45,601 nucleotides of DNA from Bacillota bacterium (GCA_029782135.1 JAKOVI010000161.1:1-45601), one strand, 5' to 3'. Counted from the first letter of the stretch, positions 26,524 to 35,555 are shown. The notes: generated by a model not told the origin, from the sequence alone. Program-made: numbers and translations.

Positions 26524-27036
26524 ATAAATATTGAGCTGCGTGTAAACGAAGATATCCGGGCGAGAGAGGTAAGGGTAGTCAGTGCTGACGGTGAACAGTT
26601 GGGGATCTTACCCCTGAAGGAAGCACTCCGGATTGCCCGGGAGAAGGATCTGGATTTGGTGGAGGTTGCGCCGACGGCCAAACCACCGGTCTGCAAGATC
26701 ATGGATTATGGCAAGTACCGGTATGAGCAGAGCAGACGGGAGCGTGAAGCGCGCAAACGTCAGAAAGTGGTTAACGTGAAAGAGATCAGGTTAACACCGA
26801 AGATCGAAACGCACGATTTCCAAGTTAAAGTGCGCCAAGCCCTGAAATTTTTAGAAGGCGGCGACAAAGTGAAAGTTACCGTGCGGTTTCGAGGACGGGA
26901 GATTGTTCATGCCGAGTTAGGCAAAAGCCTTCTAATGCAGCTTTACGAAGCCGTTAAGGAAAAGGCTACCCTGGAAAGAGCGCCGAAGGTCGAAGGTCGT
27001 AATATGATAATGGTTCTTTCCACGAAACAGGAATAA
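26524..27036 (+). CDS. infC: Translation initiation factor IF-3
   Basis: About 170 residues. IF-3 binds the 30S subunit, blocks premature joining and checks start codons. The conserved N-terminus INIELRVNEDIRAREVRVV and the central APTAKPPVCKIMDYGKY are typical. No ATG occurs in frame until codon 60, so initiation must use a non-AUG codon. ATA 26524 (9 nt after GGAGG at 26510-26514) and CTG 26521 (6 nt) are the candidates; ATT 26530 is further away. Rare infC start codons are a known autoregulatory device, since IF-3 discriminates against them. The frame reads upstream to 26419, but that part lies in the leader. Confidence 0.93.
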   Translation: MNIELRVNEDIRAREVRVVSADGEQLGILPLKEALRIAREKDLDLVEVAPTAKPPVCKIMDYGKYRYEQSRREREARKRQKVVNVKEIRLTPKIETHDFQVKVRQALKFLEGGDKVKVTVRFRGREIVHAELGKSLLMQLYEAVKEKATLERAPKVEGRNMIMVLSTKQE

Positions 27037-27075
27037 TACAAGAAACTGAATATTACTGAGTAAGGGGAGAAAGTT

Positions 27076-27270
27076 ATGCCAAAAATGAAAACGCACCGCG
27101 GGGCGGCAAAAAGATTTGCCCTCACCGGGAGCGGGAAGATTAAAAAGAACAAAGCATTTCACAGCCATATTTTGGAGAAAAAGGCGCCTGACCGCAAAAG
27201 AAAACTGCGGAAAGCCGATTTAGTGAGTGCAGCAGACCAAAAACGGGTCAAGAGGATGTTAGGTGTATAA
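27076..27270 (+). CDS. rpmI: 50S ribosomal protein L35
   Basis: A 64-residue, strongly basic protein with the typical start [20 protein letters not shown]. It is a component of the large subunit near the tRNA exit side. AAGGGGAGAAAG precedes the ATG. It lies between infC and rplT, the standard order, and is under the same leader. Confidence 0.97.
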   Translation: MPKMKTHRGAAKRFALTGSGKIKKNKAFHSHILEKKAPDRKRKLRKADLVSAADQKRVKRMLGV

Positions 27271-27312
27271 AGAAGACGACCACAATCATGGTGATGAATA
27301 GGAGGAATAACT

Positions 27313-27666
27313 TTGGCACGCGTTAAAGGTGGTTATGTGACACGCCGGCGTCACAAAAAGATATTAAAACTGGCGAAAGGTTACCGCGGCGCGAAGGGCC
27401 GTCTCTTTCGAGTGGCTAACCAACAGGTCTTAAAATCATTAACCTACGCTTACCGGGACCGGCGGAATAAAAAACGGGATTTCCGGAAGCTTTGGATCGC
27501 GCGGATCAATGCCGCCGCCCGGATGAACGGTTTATCTTACAGCCGGTTTATCAGCGGGTTGAAAAAAGCCGGTGTCCAGATCAACCGTAAGGTCTTAGCC
27601 GATTTGGCAGTCAATGACGGACCCGCTTTCGAACAATTGGTAACTCTCGCGAAAGAGCAGAAATAA
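27313..27666 (+). CDS. rplT: 50S ribosomal protein L20
   Basis: A 117-residue basic protein needed early in 50S assembly and the expected repressor of its own operon through the leader at 26382. [19 protein letters not shown] and [17 protein letters not shown] are characteristic. The start is TTG 27313 with GGAGG (27301-27305) 7 nt upstream. A strong terminator follows directly. Confidence 0.97.
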   Translation: MARVKGGYVTRRRHKKILKLAKGYRGAKGRLFRVANQQVLKSLTYAYRDRRNKKRDFRKLWIARINAAARMNGLSYSRFISGLKKAGVQINRKVLADLAVNDGPAFEQLVTLAKEQK

Positions 27667-27688
27667 AACGGCCGGAAGGCCGTTTTTT
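27665..27688 (+). terminator. Intrinsic terminator of the infC operon
   Basis: ACGGCC (27668-27673) pairs with GGCCGT (27678-27683) around a GGAA tetraloop, with flanking A and T tracts (T 27683-27688). Confidence 0.9.
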
Positions 27689-27713
27689 AGCAAGTAAATA
27701 AGGGGGCAAACGT

Positions 27714-28550
27714 TTGGCCTTCCTAACCAGTAGAGATAATCCTTTGATTAAAACCGTGATCGCGCTGCAGACCCGGAAAGGCCGGGAGAAGCACCAGCAA
27801 TTTTTGGCAGAAGGGCCCCACTTGCTGGAAGAAGCGTTAAAGTCGAGTTATGAAGTGAAAGCGGTGCTGACCAAAGGGGATGTTCAGCGGCAGGGCACGA
27901 TCTGGGAGCGGATTACAGCACAAGGTATACCGGTCTATGCCGTCGCGCCCAAGCTTTTTAACGAACTGACCGAGACCGAAAACCCGCAGGGGCTCTTGGG
28001 CGTAGTAGCCCGGCCGCCGGCACCGGCCGGGTTTCCTGCAGTCGAACCGGATTTTTTGGGTATAGGGTTGGTGCAAATTCAAGATCCGGGTAATCTCGGA
28101 ACAATCCTCCGGACAGCCTGGGCTGCCGGCTTTTCGCATCTTTTTGTCACACCCGGTACGGTCGACCCATACAGCGGAAAAGTAGTCCGCGCTTCCCAAG
28201 GCGGGATTTTTAATTTGCGGCTTTACCATGTTTCTTTACCGGCGCTCTTATCCTGGGCCGAAGAGCAGCGGATTAAGGTATGGGCGGCCGATCCGGACGG
28301 TCCGCTCTTGTATTTTCAGGCGGATTATACTGGGCCTACCCTGTTCTTATTCGGCAATGAAGCGCACGGCTTTGCCTTAGCGGGTTCGCTCACCCCAGCG
28401 GTGGTCAAGCGGGTAAGGATTCCCCTGCCGGGCGGGGCGGACTCGCTAAATGTGGGAATTGCTGCCGGGATTATGCTCTTCGAGGCTGTTCGCCAGCGTT
28501 TTGAACGGGAACTCCCGGCGGGTAAACTGAGGGAAAAAGGAGTAGAGTAA
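27714..28550 (+). CDS. SpoU/TrmH-family RNA 2'-O-methyltransferase
   Basis: A 278-residue SPOUT methyltransferase with an N-terminal substrate-binding domain (FLAEGPHLLEEAL) and a C-terminal knot. The three family motifs are present: DPGNLGTILRTAWAAGF, LFLFGNEAHGF and IPLPGGADSLNVGIAAGIML. It should methylate a ribose in rRNA or tRNA with S-adenosylmethionine. TTG 27714 has AAGGGGG upstream. It follows the rplT terminator, a common neighbourhood in Bacillota, and abuts the malic enzyme with no spacer. Confidence 0.9.
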   Translation: MAFLTSRDNPLIKTVIALQTRKGREKHQQFLAEGPHLLEEALKSSYEVKAVLTKGDVQRQGTIWERITAQGIPVYAVAPKLFNELTETENPQGLLGVVARPPAPAGFPAVEPDFLGIGLVQIQDPGNLGTILRTAWAAGFSHLFVTPGTVDPYSGKVVRASQGGIFNLRLYHVSLPALLSWAEEQRIKVWAADPDGPLLYFQADYTGPTLFLFGNEAHGFALAGSLTPAVVKRVRIPLPGGADSLNVGIAAGIMLFEAVRQRFERELPAGKLREKGVE

Positions 28551-29780
28551 ATGGATTTACGAACAGCTGCGTTAAATCTCCATAAAACGAAGCGCGGGAA
28601 GATCGAAATGCGCAGTAAAGTGAAGATTGAGGAGCGCTATGATCTTAGTCTGGCTTATACGCCGGGGGTTGCCGAACCCTGCCGCGAGATCAAGAAGGAT
28701 CCCGCTTTAGCCTATGAATACACAAATAAAGGGAATACGGTGGCTGTGATCACCGACGGCACGGCTGTCCTTGGTTTGGGAAACATCGGACCGGAAGCGG
28801 CGTTACCGGTGATGGAGGGGAAAGCCCTTTTGTTCAAGGAATTTGCCGATATCGATGCGGTCCCACTTTGTTTAAACACCCAGCGGGAGGAGGAGATCAT
28901 CGAGACCGTTGCCCGGCTTGCGCCCAGTTTTGCCGGGATCAATCTGGAGGATATCTCTGCCCCCCGTTGTTTTAAGATTGAAGAAGAACTGGATGCGCGG
29001 CTTGAGATTCCGGTCTTCCACGATGACCAACACGGCACCGCGGTGATTGTCCTGGCCGGTCTCTTCAATGCATTGCGGGTCGTGGGGAAGAAGCTTGAAG
29101 AGGTTAAGATTGTAGTGAACGGCGCCGGGGCGGCTGGCCAGGCGATCACCAAGCTCCTCTACAAGGCGGGCGCGCGGCGGATAAGAGTTTGCGATTTGGC
29201 GGGTATTCTGCATCCTGGTTTAGAGGGGATGAACCCACCCCAGCGGGCCCTGGCCGAGCTGACCAATGCCGAAGGGGAACAAGGAGATTTGCGTGTTGCA
29301 CTGCAAGACGCTGATGTCTTTATCGGCGTTTCGGCCGGCCGGATTGTCACCGGGGAGATGGTGAAGGCGATGGCGCCGCGTGCGATTGTCTTTGCGATGG
29401 CCAATCCGGAGCCGGAGATTGATCCGGTGGAAGCGAAGTTTAGCGGGGCGGCGATTGTTGGAACCGGCCGTTCCGATCAGCCTAACCAGATAAACAATCT
29501 TCTCGGCTTCCCCGGCATCTTCCGGGGAGCCCTTGATGTGCGGGCGCGAAAAATTTCCGAAGGGATGATGATGGCGGCGGCGCGGGCGATTGCCGGTCTG
29601 ATTAAACCGGAAGAGCTCTCCGTTGATTATGTAGTGCCCAGTCCTTTGGACCGGCGGGTCGTTCCGGCAGTCGCGTTCGCGGTCGGGCTTCAGGCTCTGC
29701 AAGAAGGCTTGGCGGGTTTACCGCTTACGGCTGAACAGTTGAAGGCCGGGCTTAAGGAGAGATTCGGTTCCTGGGAATAA
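28551..29780 (+). CDS. NAD(P)-dependent malic enzyme (malate dehydrogenase, decarboxylating)
   Basis: 409 residues, the short bacterial form. It oxidises malate to pyruvate and CO2, feeding NAD(P)H and pyruvate. YTPGVAEPC is the substrate loop, FHDDQHGTA the divalent-metal site and GAGAAGQAI the nucleotide-binding loop; the catalytic Lys lies in NKGNTVAV-type context near residue 60. AAAAAGGAG in the end of the preceding gene gives the SD. It begins directly after the methyltransferase stop and is probably co-transcribed with it, though the functions are unrelated. Confidence 0.93.
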   Translation: MDLRTAALNLHKTKRGKIEMRSKVKIEERYDLSLAYTPGVAEPCREIKKDPALAYEYTNKGNTVAVITDGTAVLGLGNIGPEAALPVMEGKALLFKEFADIDAVPLCLNTQREEEIIETVARLAPSFAGINLEDISAPRCFKIEEELDARLEIPVFHDDQHGTAVIVLAGLFNALRVVGKKLEEVKIVVNGAGAAGQAITKLLYKAGARRIRVCDLAGILHPGLEGMNPPQRALAELTNAEGEQGDLRVALQDADVFIGVSAGRIVTGEMVKAMAPRAIVFAMANPEPEIDPVEAKFSGAAIVGTGRSDQPNQINNLLGFPGIFRGALDVRARKISEGMMMAAARAIAGLIKPEELSVDYVVPSPLDRRVVPAVAFAVGLQALQEGLAGLPLTAEQLKAGLKERFGSWE

Positions 29781-29790
29781 AGAAGACATA

Positions 29791-29842
29791 AACCCTCCGC
29801 CAAAATCATAGCTTATAAAGAGTTTTGGCACCGAGGAGGGTT
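29791..29842 (+). promoter_or_regulatory. Hairpin enclosing the SD of the TrkA-C membrane protein
   Basis: AACCCTCC (29791-29798) pairs with GGAGGGTT (29835-29842), and inside it GCCAAAA (29799-29805) pairs with TTTTGGC (29823-29829). The right arm holds the SD GGAGG (29835-29839) of the gene starting at 29849. There is no T tract, so translational control is more likely than termination. Confidence 0.65.
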
Positions 29843-29848
29843 GACCTG

Positions 29849-30481
29849 ATGAGTGGTTTCTTCCTTTTTCTTCTCTTCTTTCTTCTCTGGAGTACCGGCT
29901 TTTCTCTCCAACTGCACGCCCTCTGCAAACAGGCCGGCTTTTCGACAGCCGTTTCCTATCTCCGGCGTTCCGTCTTCAACCGTTACCCCCTTGACTTGAA
30001 CGGCGGAGGAGATGAGCTTGTGCGCTTGCTGTTCGGGATCTTCCTGATGCTGCGGGCGGGGAAAATACTTTTGTTTTCCCTCCTGCTCAGAGTGGTGATC
30101 TTTGCCCGGCGGGCCGAGGCGTTCCTTCTGATCCTGCTCCTTTTCCTCTTGGGGGTTGTCCTTTATTATCTGTTCTTTCTCAAACCTGGGCGAGAACATC
30201 CGGCCGGTTACCGGAGTGTTTATTCCCTTGCCGGGGATTTTGGCGTTTATGAAATTATCCTGGCGCCCGGGGGGTTTTGTGCAGAGTGGATCGGCGCAAC
30301 CTTAGCCGAACTGGATCTCCGGAAAAAAGATCTGTTAGTTCTTTCGATTCTCCGGGCCGGGAAAGTGATTGTTTTCCCGAAAGGTCCGGAGGTCTTATTC
30401 GCCGGTGATCGTTTACTGGTGTTTGGGAAAAACACTACCCTACCGTTGCCGACGCGGCCGGACGATGGAGTTGAGGTTTGA
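29849..30481 (+). CDS. Membrane protein with C-terminal TrkA-C (RCK_C) domain
   Basis: A 210-residue protein. An N-terminal helix (residues 1-20) and two further hydrophobic helices between about 58 and 115 anchor it. The last 80 residues (EIILAPGGFCAEWIGATLAEL to DRLLVFGKN) look like the ligand-binding RCK_C domain that senses nucleotides or ions in K+ channels and transporters. There is no ion-pore sequence and no N-terminal RCK_N domain, so it may be a sensor or regulatory subunit. ATG 29849 is used, with GGAGG 9 nt upstream; a TTG at 29825 lies inside the hairpin. Target unknown. Confidence 0.6.
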   Translation: MSGFFLFLLFFLLWSTGFSLQLHALCKQAGFSTAVSYLRRSVFNRYPLDLNGGGDELVRLLFGIFLMLRAGKILLFSLLLRVVIFARRAEAFLLILLLFLLGVVLYYLFFLKPGREHPAGYRSVYSLAGDFGVYEIILAPGGFCAEWIGATLAELDLRKKDLLVLSILRAGKVIVFPKGPEVLFAGDRLLVFGKNTTLPLPTRPDDGVEV

Positions 30482-30547
30482 GCGGGGAAAGAAGGGTCGT
30501 AAAACCAGGGCAACAGGGCTTATCAGTGTAAGCGGGGGGATCTTTTC

Positions 30548-30584
30548 CCCGGAAGCTTTACCGGGTTGGCCTTACGCTTCCGGG
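30548..30584. other. Inverted repeat between convergent genes
   Basis: CCCGGAAGC (30548-30556) and GCTTCCGGG (30576-30584) form a 9-bp stem with a 19-nt loop, between the convergent TrkA-C gene and the AraC gene. No T tract follows on either strand, so a terminator role is uncertain. Confidence 0.35.
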
Positions 30585-30589
30585 TGGGA

Positions 30590-31432
30590 TCAGAGGGGAT
30601 GTTGGGAGGATTTCCGGAATTTCATCGGGGAAAGCCCGGTGATGGACTTAAAAACCCTGCCAAAATGAGTTAAGCTTTCGTAGCCGACCTTTTCCGCAAT
30701 TTCCGTAATCGTTAAGGATGTTTCCTTTAAAAGTTTCTGTGCTTCCTTAACCCGGATACTGTTTAAATACTCAATAAAGGAGAAACCGGTGGCTTTATTA
30801 AAGATCCGGCTGAGATAATAAGGGCTGATGTTGAACTTGGCGGAGACATTCTTTAGGGACTGGTGCTGCGCATAATGGTCGTTAATGTAGCGCACAATCT
30901 CCGAGACTTTTTTATGCATTAATCCGGGGAAATCGGCCGAATCATCCTCCTGGTAACTTTGGAGACGGTGAATTGTAATTAACATTTCCAGCAATAAGAC
31001 ACGGAGATAGAGATTGGTCTCCGGTAAGTTCTTTTTGTTCTCATCGATCATGCGGAAGAGCAGATTCTCGATGACACTGCTATCCTGTTTTTCCGGACGG
31101 ATTACTTTGGCCCCGCTGAAGCAGACTAGCGGGTTATAATCCTGGTCGGCCAACAGATCCTTAATGAATTCCTCGCGGAAATAAATCAGAATCCGCTCAT
31201 GACTGTCCGAACCGGCTTCCAGCGTTTTGTGGATTTCATTAACATTGATGAGAACCAAATCCCCCTGGTGGACATGATAAGTACGGTTTTTGATAAAATA
31301 AAGCCTTTCCCCGGACCAGAGGTAATATAGCTCATAATAATCATGATAATGCTTGGAAGACATACTATATGGGGTTGTTTTCTTTACCCACTCAATACGG
31401 AAAAGATTCGGATCAACGGCTGGTTCTTTCAA
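30590..31432 (-). CDS. AraC-family transcriptional regulator with cupin sensor domain
   Basis: 280 residues. The N-terminal cupin-like half (HYHDYYELYYLWSGE and GDLVLINVNEIHKT) should bind a sugar-like or other small ligand. The C-terminal half is a double helix-turn-helix: SLKNVSAKFNISPYYLSRIFNKATG and then ITEIAEKVGYESLTHFGRVFKSITG. TTG 31432 is chosen, since GAGGTGAG is about 8 nt upstream and a perfect TATAAT overlaps the more upstream GTG (31459). No sugar-utilisation genes are next to it, so its regulon is not evident; the noncoding interval upstream could include targets. Confidence 0.9.
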   Translation of the reverse strand: MKEPAVDPNLFRIEWVKKTTPYSMSSKHYHDYYELYYLWSGERLYFIKNRTYHVHQGDLVLINVNEIHKTLEAGSDSHERILIYFREEFIKDLLADQDYNPLVCFSGAKVIRPEKQDSSVIENLLFRMIDENKKNLPETNLYLRVLLLEMLITIHRLQSYQEDDSADFPGLMHKKVSEIVRYINDHYAQHQSLKNVSAKFNISPYYLSRIFNKATGFSFIEYLNSIRVKEAQKLLKETSLTITEIAEKVGYESLTHFGRVFKSITGLSPMKFRKSSQHPL

Positions 31433-31450
31433 GAAGCTCACCTCGTTAAT

Positions 31451-31480
31451 ATTATACACTAAAATATTTCATCAGCATAA
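31451..31480 (-). promoter_or_regulatory. Probable promoter of the AraC gene
   Basis: A perfect TATAAT lies at 31456-31451 on the minus strand. The -35 is poor (TTATGC at 31480-31475, 18 bp away), which would suit an activator-dependent promoter. The predicted transcript would begin almost at the SD. Confidence 0.5.
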
Positions 31481-31572
31481 TGAATCTCTCCTGCTTCGGT
31501 CGTGAAATACGGAGCATTGCTTGTTTCTCGTTATCCTCCGTTATACGTATATAATGAATAGTTAACTTAGCC

Positions 31573-31683
31573 GGAGCCGGATGGTCTTTCTTCCGGTGTA
31601 TTTCTTGGACGATTCTAAAGCTCAGCTTTGCTAAGAATACTAAACCAAGAAATTCAAGTCAACGGGGAACACCATCCGGCTCC
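31573..31683. other. Large nested hairpin in a gene-free interval
   Basis: The outer arms GGAGCCGGATGGT (31573-31585) and ACCATCCGGCTCC (31671-31683) match perfectly over 13 bp. Inside, TTTCTTGG (31601-31608) pairs with CCAAGAAA (31645-31652), ATTCT (31612-31616) with AGAAT (31634-31638), and AAAGC (31617-31621) with GCTTT (31625-31629). A TATAAT (31550-31555) lies upstream on the plus strand, without a good -35. The interval 31460-31803 has no convincing gene. The element may be a structured RNA or a small inverted-repeat element. Confidence 0.6.
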
Positions 31684-31803
31684 AGCTGTGCAGTGCGGAT
31701 AATATCCTTGGTTACACACCGGGAATGTGGAAAACATATTTTGGCTCCGGTATAGTATGTTACTAGGGTGGTTTGCCTCACTTTCTTGGCAGAGGTGGCG
31801 ACT

Positions 31804-31968
31804 TTGGCCGGTGTGGTAATTGGGGCGGGTAGTTTTAATCGGACAAATTTTGCAAACAGCATGATGGTTTGGTCCCTGATCCGAACGGTGGCACATATAA
31901 TGATCCTAGCATCAAGGAGACGACGCACCTTTAGGATAATGTCTGAGAGTTTGACGGGAGGGTTTTGA
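31804..31968 (+). CDS. Putative 54-aa membrane micro-protein
   Basis: A TTG-started frame (31804) with SD AGAGGTGG at 31791-31798. The product begins MAGVVIGAGSFNRTNF, has a hydrophobic stretch SMMVWSLIRTVAHIMILA (about residues 20-37) and then a basic SRRRRTFR. Its TGA directly abuts the ATG of the next small frame, as in a translationally coupled pair. No family is recognised, and it could be a chance frame or a gene remnant. A frame on the opposite strand also exists but is rich in isolated basic residues. Confidence 0.3.
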   Translation: MAGVVIGAGSFNRTNFANSMMVWSLIRTVAHIMILASRRRRTFRIMSESLTGGF

Positions 31969-32112
31969 ATGTCTTTACGCTTTGCGAATTCGCCGTTTTC
32001 ACCCTTTACCCTTTTTTTAATCCTGATCTTGTTGTTGTTGATTTTCTCCGGGGACCGCGCGGCAGTGCATCCGGGGGCGGAAAGTACGGGTTACCAAATT
32101 AGTCAGGTTTAG
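31969..32112 (+). CDS. Putative 47-aa membrane/secreted micro-protein
   Basis: ATG 31969 has GGGAGGG (31956-31962) 6 nt upstream. The product reads MSLRFANSPFSPFTLFLI and continues with a Leu/Ile-only run to about residue 27, then a polar tail ending TGYQISQV. A single membrane helix or uncleaved signal is clear. The composition recalls the tiny hydrophobic proteins common in spore-forming Bacillota, but no name can be given. It starts exactly where the 54-aa frame stops. Confidence 0.5.
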   Translation: MSLRFANSPFSPFTLFLILILLLLIFSGDRAAVHPGAESTGYQISQV

Positions 32113-32197
32113 GAGGGATGCCGGTCAAGGTTGCCCGCGTGCCGTCCTTGTCTCCCACAATGAGCTGGGAAGCGGGAGGATTCATGTTGCTAATAAA

Positions 32198-34303
32198 TTA
32201 TTCTTTGCTAACGTCCTCTCCGGCCAAGAGCCGGCGGAGACGTTCCGGATCCGTAGTGGGGAAATGGCAATGGTAGTTTTGGCAGACATAGGCCGTTGCT
32301 TGATCTTCAATTGCTGTGAAATTGGCGAAAGGGGCGTGACTGGCGAGGAGAGAGTGCTCCTCGTTGACCGGCAGGAAGAGGACGACTTTATTCGGGTGAA
32401 ATCCTTCGTCGACCACCGCAAGCATTTCTTCGGTGGTTTTATCATGGCGCCGGCCAACGATGACGATCTCATGGGCCGGTCCGAGGGCAAAGTCCAACGC
32501 ACAAAGGAGTTGGGTATGGCTGGCTGGTGCCGTTGCGACCACCCGGGAAAAGGCTTTGGTGAGACGGCCGGCTTCTTTTTCCAGCGACGGATCAGCCGTG
32601 AAGCGCGCCAGCCTGATGAGATTGAACAGCATGACGGAATTACCGGAAGGGATCGCCCCGTCATAGCTCTCTTTGGGGCGTAATAAAATATCCTTGTTGG
32701 TATTTGCCACTTGAAAGAAGCCGCCGTTTTCTTCATCGGCAAAGTGGCGCCGGACGTAAGCGGTAAGTTCGAGGGAGGCTTCCAGATAATAGAAGTTAAA
32801 AGTTGTTTCGTACAGTTCAATTAAACCCCAGACCAAAAAGGCGTAATCATCCAGAAAGGCCGGGTACGCCGGCTGCCCATGGCGATAACGGTGCCAAAGG
32901 CCTCCGTCCGGGGTCCGCATTTTCGTGAGAAAGAAGTTCGCCGCTTTAACCGCGGCTGCCGTCCATTTGGCCTCTTTTAACACCCGGTCGCCTTTTGCGA
33001 GGGCGGCGAGGAGGAGGCCGTTCCAGTCAGTGAGGATTTTATCATCTTTATAAGGGTGGACTCTTTTTTCCCGTAGGGAAAGGAGTTTTTGCCGTGCCGA
33101 ATTGAACAAACGGACAGCCGTCGCCGCGTCGATCCGGAGCGTGCGGGCGGTCTCCACGAGCGGAGCGGTTAAATACGGCAGGTTGTATCCATCCCCAAGT
33201 TCCGGGGCTGGCGGGTAATTCCCCTTTTCCTCCAGGTTAAAGTGCTTAAAGATTAGTTCTGCTTCTTCCGGTGTTAGGGCTGCGCGGAGCTGATCTTCCT
33301 TCCAGAGGTAGAACTTACCTTCCACCCCCTCGCTATCGGCATCTTCGGCGGTAAAAAAACCCCCGCTTTCATCAGCCATGACCGTACAGACATACGTAAA
33401 GATTTCGGCGGCGGTTTGGCGGTAAAGGGCGCCACCGGTAATTTGGTAGGCTTCCAAGTAGGCAAGGGCGAGGAGGGCTTGGTCATAAAGCATCTTTTCA
33501 AAATGCGGCACGAACCAGTGCTTGTCGGTGGAATAGCGGTGGAAGCCGAAGCCAATCTGATCGTAGATCCCGCCGTAACGCATGGCGGTCAGGGTCGTCT
33601 CGACCATCCGGAGGGCCTTTTCCTCCCCGGTCCGCCGCCAGTACCGCATCAAAAAGAGTAAATGGTGGGGGGTGGGAAACTTCGGGGCATAACCAAAACC
33701 GCCGTGTTGTTCATCGTAAGACTCCACCAACTGCTGGTAAGCCATCTCCAGGGTTTCCCGGCCCAGTTCCCCGCCAGGCGGGATCGCGGTTGCGGCTTTT
33801 AAGACCGAGATGTTCTTCTCCGCCATGCGCAGGATATCCGCGCGGCGGTTCGTCCAGAGTTCTTTGATCCGGGCGGCAAGTTCAAGGATCCCGATCCGGC
33901 CGAACCTGCTTTCTTTCGGGAAAAAAGTTCCGGCGAAAAACGGTTTTTGGTCGGGAGTGAGGAAGACCGTCAACGGCCAGCCGCCGCTCCCGGTCATTGC
34001 CTGGCAGACCGACATATAGAGACTGTCAAGATCCGGCCGTTCTTCCCGGTCCACCTTAATGCAGACAAAGGCTTCATTGAGGACGGCCGCCACGTCAGGA
34101 TCGGCAAAGGACTCTCTCTCCATTACGTGGCACCAGTGGCAGGTGCTGTAACCGATCGAAAGGAAGACCGGTTTATCCTCATTTTTTGCCTTGGCAAAAG
34201 CCTCCGGTCCCCAGGGGAACCAGTCGACCGGATTATAAGCATGCTGTAGAAGATAGGGGCTTTTCTCCTTAATCAGGCGATTGGGCATTTTGGGGTGCGA
34301 CAT
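32198..34303 (-). CDS. Thioredoxin-domain protein of the YyaL/SSP411 (DUF255) family
   Basis: A 701-residue protein. The N-terminal thioredoxin-like domain has the family start [21 protein letters not shown] and an unusual active site C55-H-W-C58 in STCHWCHVM. The rest is an (alpha/alpha)6 barrel like those of cellobiose epimerase and N-acylglucosamine epimerase ([16 protein letters not shown]). The function is unproven in bacteria. The ATG at 34303 has GGAGG 8 nt upstream on the minus strand. It is divergent from the acyltransferase gene. Confidence 0.92.
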   Translation of the reverse strand: MSHPKMPNRLIKEKSPYLLQHAYNPVDWFPWGPEAFAKAKNEDKPVFLSIGYSTCHWCHVMERESFADPDVAAVLNEAFVCIKVDREERPDLDSLYMSVCQAMTGSGGWPLTVFLTPDQKPFFAGTFFPKESRFGRIGILELAARIKELWTNRRADILRMAEKNISVLKAATAIPPGGELGRETLEMAYQQLVESYDEQHGGFGYAPKFPTPHHLLFLMRYWRRTGEEKALRMVETTLTAMRYGGIYDQIGFGFHRYSTDKHWFVPHFEKMLYDQALLALAYLEAYQITGGALYRQTAAEIFTYVCTVMADESGGFFTAEDADSEGVEGKFYLWKEDQLRAALTPEEAELIFKHFNLEEKGNYPPAPELGDGYNLPYLTAPLVETARTLRIDAATAVRLFNSARQKLLSLREKRVHPYKDDKILTDWNGLLLAALAKGDRVLKEAKWTAAAVKAANFFLTKMRTPDGGLWHRYRHGQPAYPAFLDDYAFLVWGLIELYETTFNFYYLEASLELTAYVRRHFADEENGGFFQVANTNKDILLRPKESYDGAIPSGNSVMLFNLIRLARFTADPSLEKEAGRLTKAFSRVVATAPASHTQLLCALDFALGPAHEIVIVGRRHDKTTEEMLAVVDEGFHPNKVVLFLPVNEEHSLLASHAPFANFTAIEDQATAYVCQNYHCHFPTTDPERLRRLLAGEDVSKE

Positions 34304-34465
34304 CGGATCATCCTCCAGCGTTGGTCATATCTTTAAATTTCCCCAAAATGGGTGGAAACTTCTGCCCGTTGGCGAAAGGGAAGGACAGTTTGTGGAATAG
34401 CGGTCAGAGGTGGAGAAATAATATGTTCGGCGTTCAGTAGCAAAGAAGTGGGTTGGAGGAAGCGC

Positions 34466-35488
34466 TTGGCAACACGGATCGAAGTGATGGATCTACTCCG
34501 GGGAATGGCGATTTTGGGGGTGGTGATTGGGCATATCAGCGCGGAAACACTCTATGAAAAAATTACCCTCCCTGGTCTTTTCTTTAACCAGCTTATCCGT
34601 TTTGCCGTCCCGGTCTTTATTTTCCTCTCCGGATTGGGGTTAAGCCTGTCCCGAAAACCGCGGTTGAGTTATTCTCACTTTATCTGGGACCGCCTCCGTA
34701 AACTTATGCCGCTTTATACCTTCTGGAGCTTTGTTTATTTAATCGTGGGAGACTCGACCGCGCAACCGTTGACCCTGGAACGCGCCGGTCTGGCGCTTAT
34801 CAGCGGCGGCGCGGCTTACCACTTGTATTTTATCCCGCTGATTCTCCAGTTTTATTTGGTCTTTCCTTACCTGGAACAATATTTCCGGCGTACAAGCGGT
34901 CTTCTGGTCGCGCTGGCCATAACCCTCGCTCTTCAGTTTGCAAAGATCTATCTGCCACTCCCGGTACCGTGGGTTTACTTTATTGACCAAAGGAATTTCT
35001 TGGGCTGGCTTTTTTATTTTGCGCTGGGAATTTGGTGCGGCCCCCGGCTTCCTCTTGTGGAACGCTGGGCTAAACAAAGAGAGACGCTCCTTTTCTTCCT
35101 CCTCTTGCCCGCACTTGGCGGATTGACGATCGAAGCCTTGCTTTATCTCAAACAGGGATGGGGCTTGAACCTCGCTCTAACGCAAATGCGCCCCAGTGTG
35201 CTGCTTTACAGTCTCGTCGTGGGGCTTTGGGTCTGGGCCTCTTCCCCCTGGCCGGCCGGGGTTAAGTCGTGCCTTGCTTTCCTCGCACGGCTTTCTTATG
35301 ATTTGTTTCTGATCCACGTTTTCGTCCTGACGCTCTTTACCCGGTTTTATCTTTCCACCGGGCAAAAGAGAGCAACGCTGCTTTATGGCTGCTCGGCATT
35401 GGTAGTAGTCCTCGCCGGCTCTCTTTTCCTCGCGCTTACCGAAAGGGGGTTGGTAAAGCGGTATGGAAGAGGCCGAAAAGGAGATTAG
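34466..35488 (+). CDS. Acyltransferase 3 family membrane protein
   Basis: A 340-residue protein with about ten hydrophobic helices, of the family that O-acetylates or O-succinylates surface polysaccharides, lipids or antibiotics. The N-terminal RIEVMDLLRGMAILGVVIGH carries the conserved Arg and His, and the segment YHLYFIPLILQFYLVFP is the second conserved region. TTG 34466 is chosen because GGAGG (34455-34459) is 6 nt upstream; the frame is open further upstream but that part is not conserved. No polysaccharide cluster is nearby, so the acceptor is unknown. Confidence 0.88.
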   Translation: MATRIEVMDLLRGMAILGVVIGHISAETLYEKITLPGLFFNQLIRFAVPVFIFLSGLGLSLSRKPRLSYSHFIWDRLRKLMPLYTFWSFVYLIVGDSTAQPLTLERAGLALISGGAAYHLYFIPLILQFYLVFPYLEQYFRRTSGLLVALAITLALQFAKIYLPLPVPWVYFIDQRNFLGWLFYFALGIWCGPRLPLVERWAKQRETLLFFLLLPALGGLTIEALLYLKQGWGLNLALTQMRPSVLLYSLVVGLWVWASSPWPAGVKSCLAFLARLSYDLFLIHVFVLTLFTRFYLSTGQKRATLLYGCSALVVVLAGSLFLALTERGLVKRYGRGRKGD

Positions 35489-35555
35489 TTATGCAAGCGG
35501 TGGAGGGTGTTGCCAAAAGCAAAGGCCAAAGAGGAAGCTTATACTTGAAGACAGG

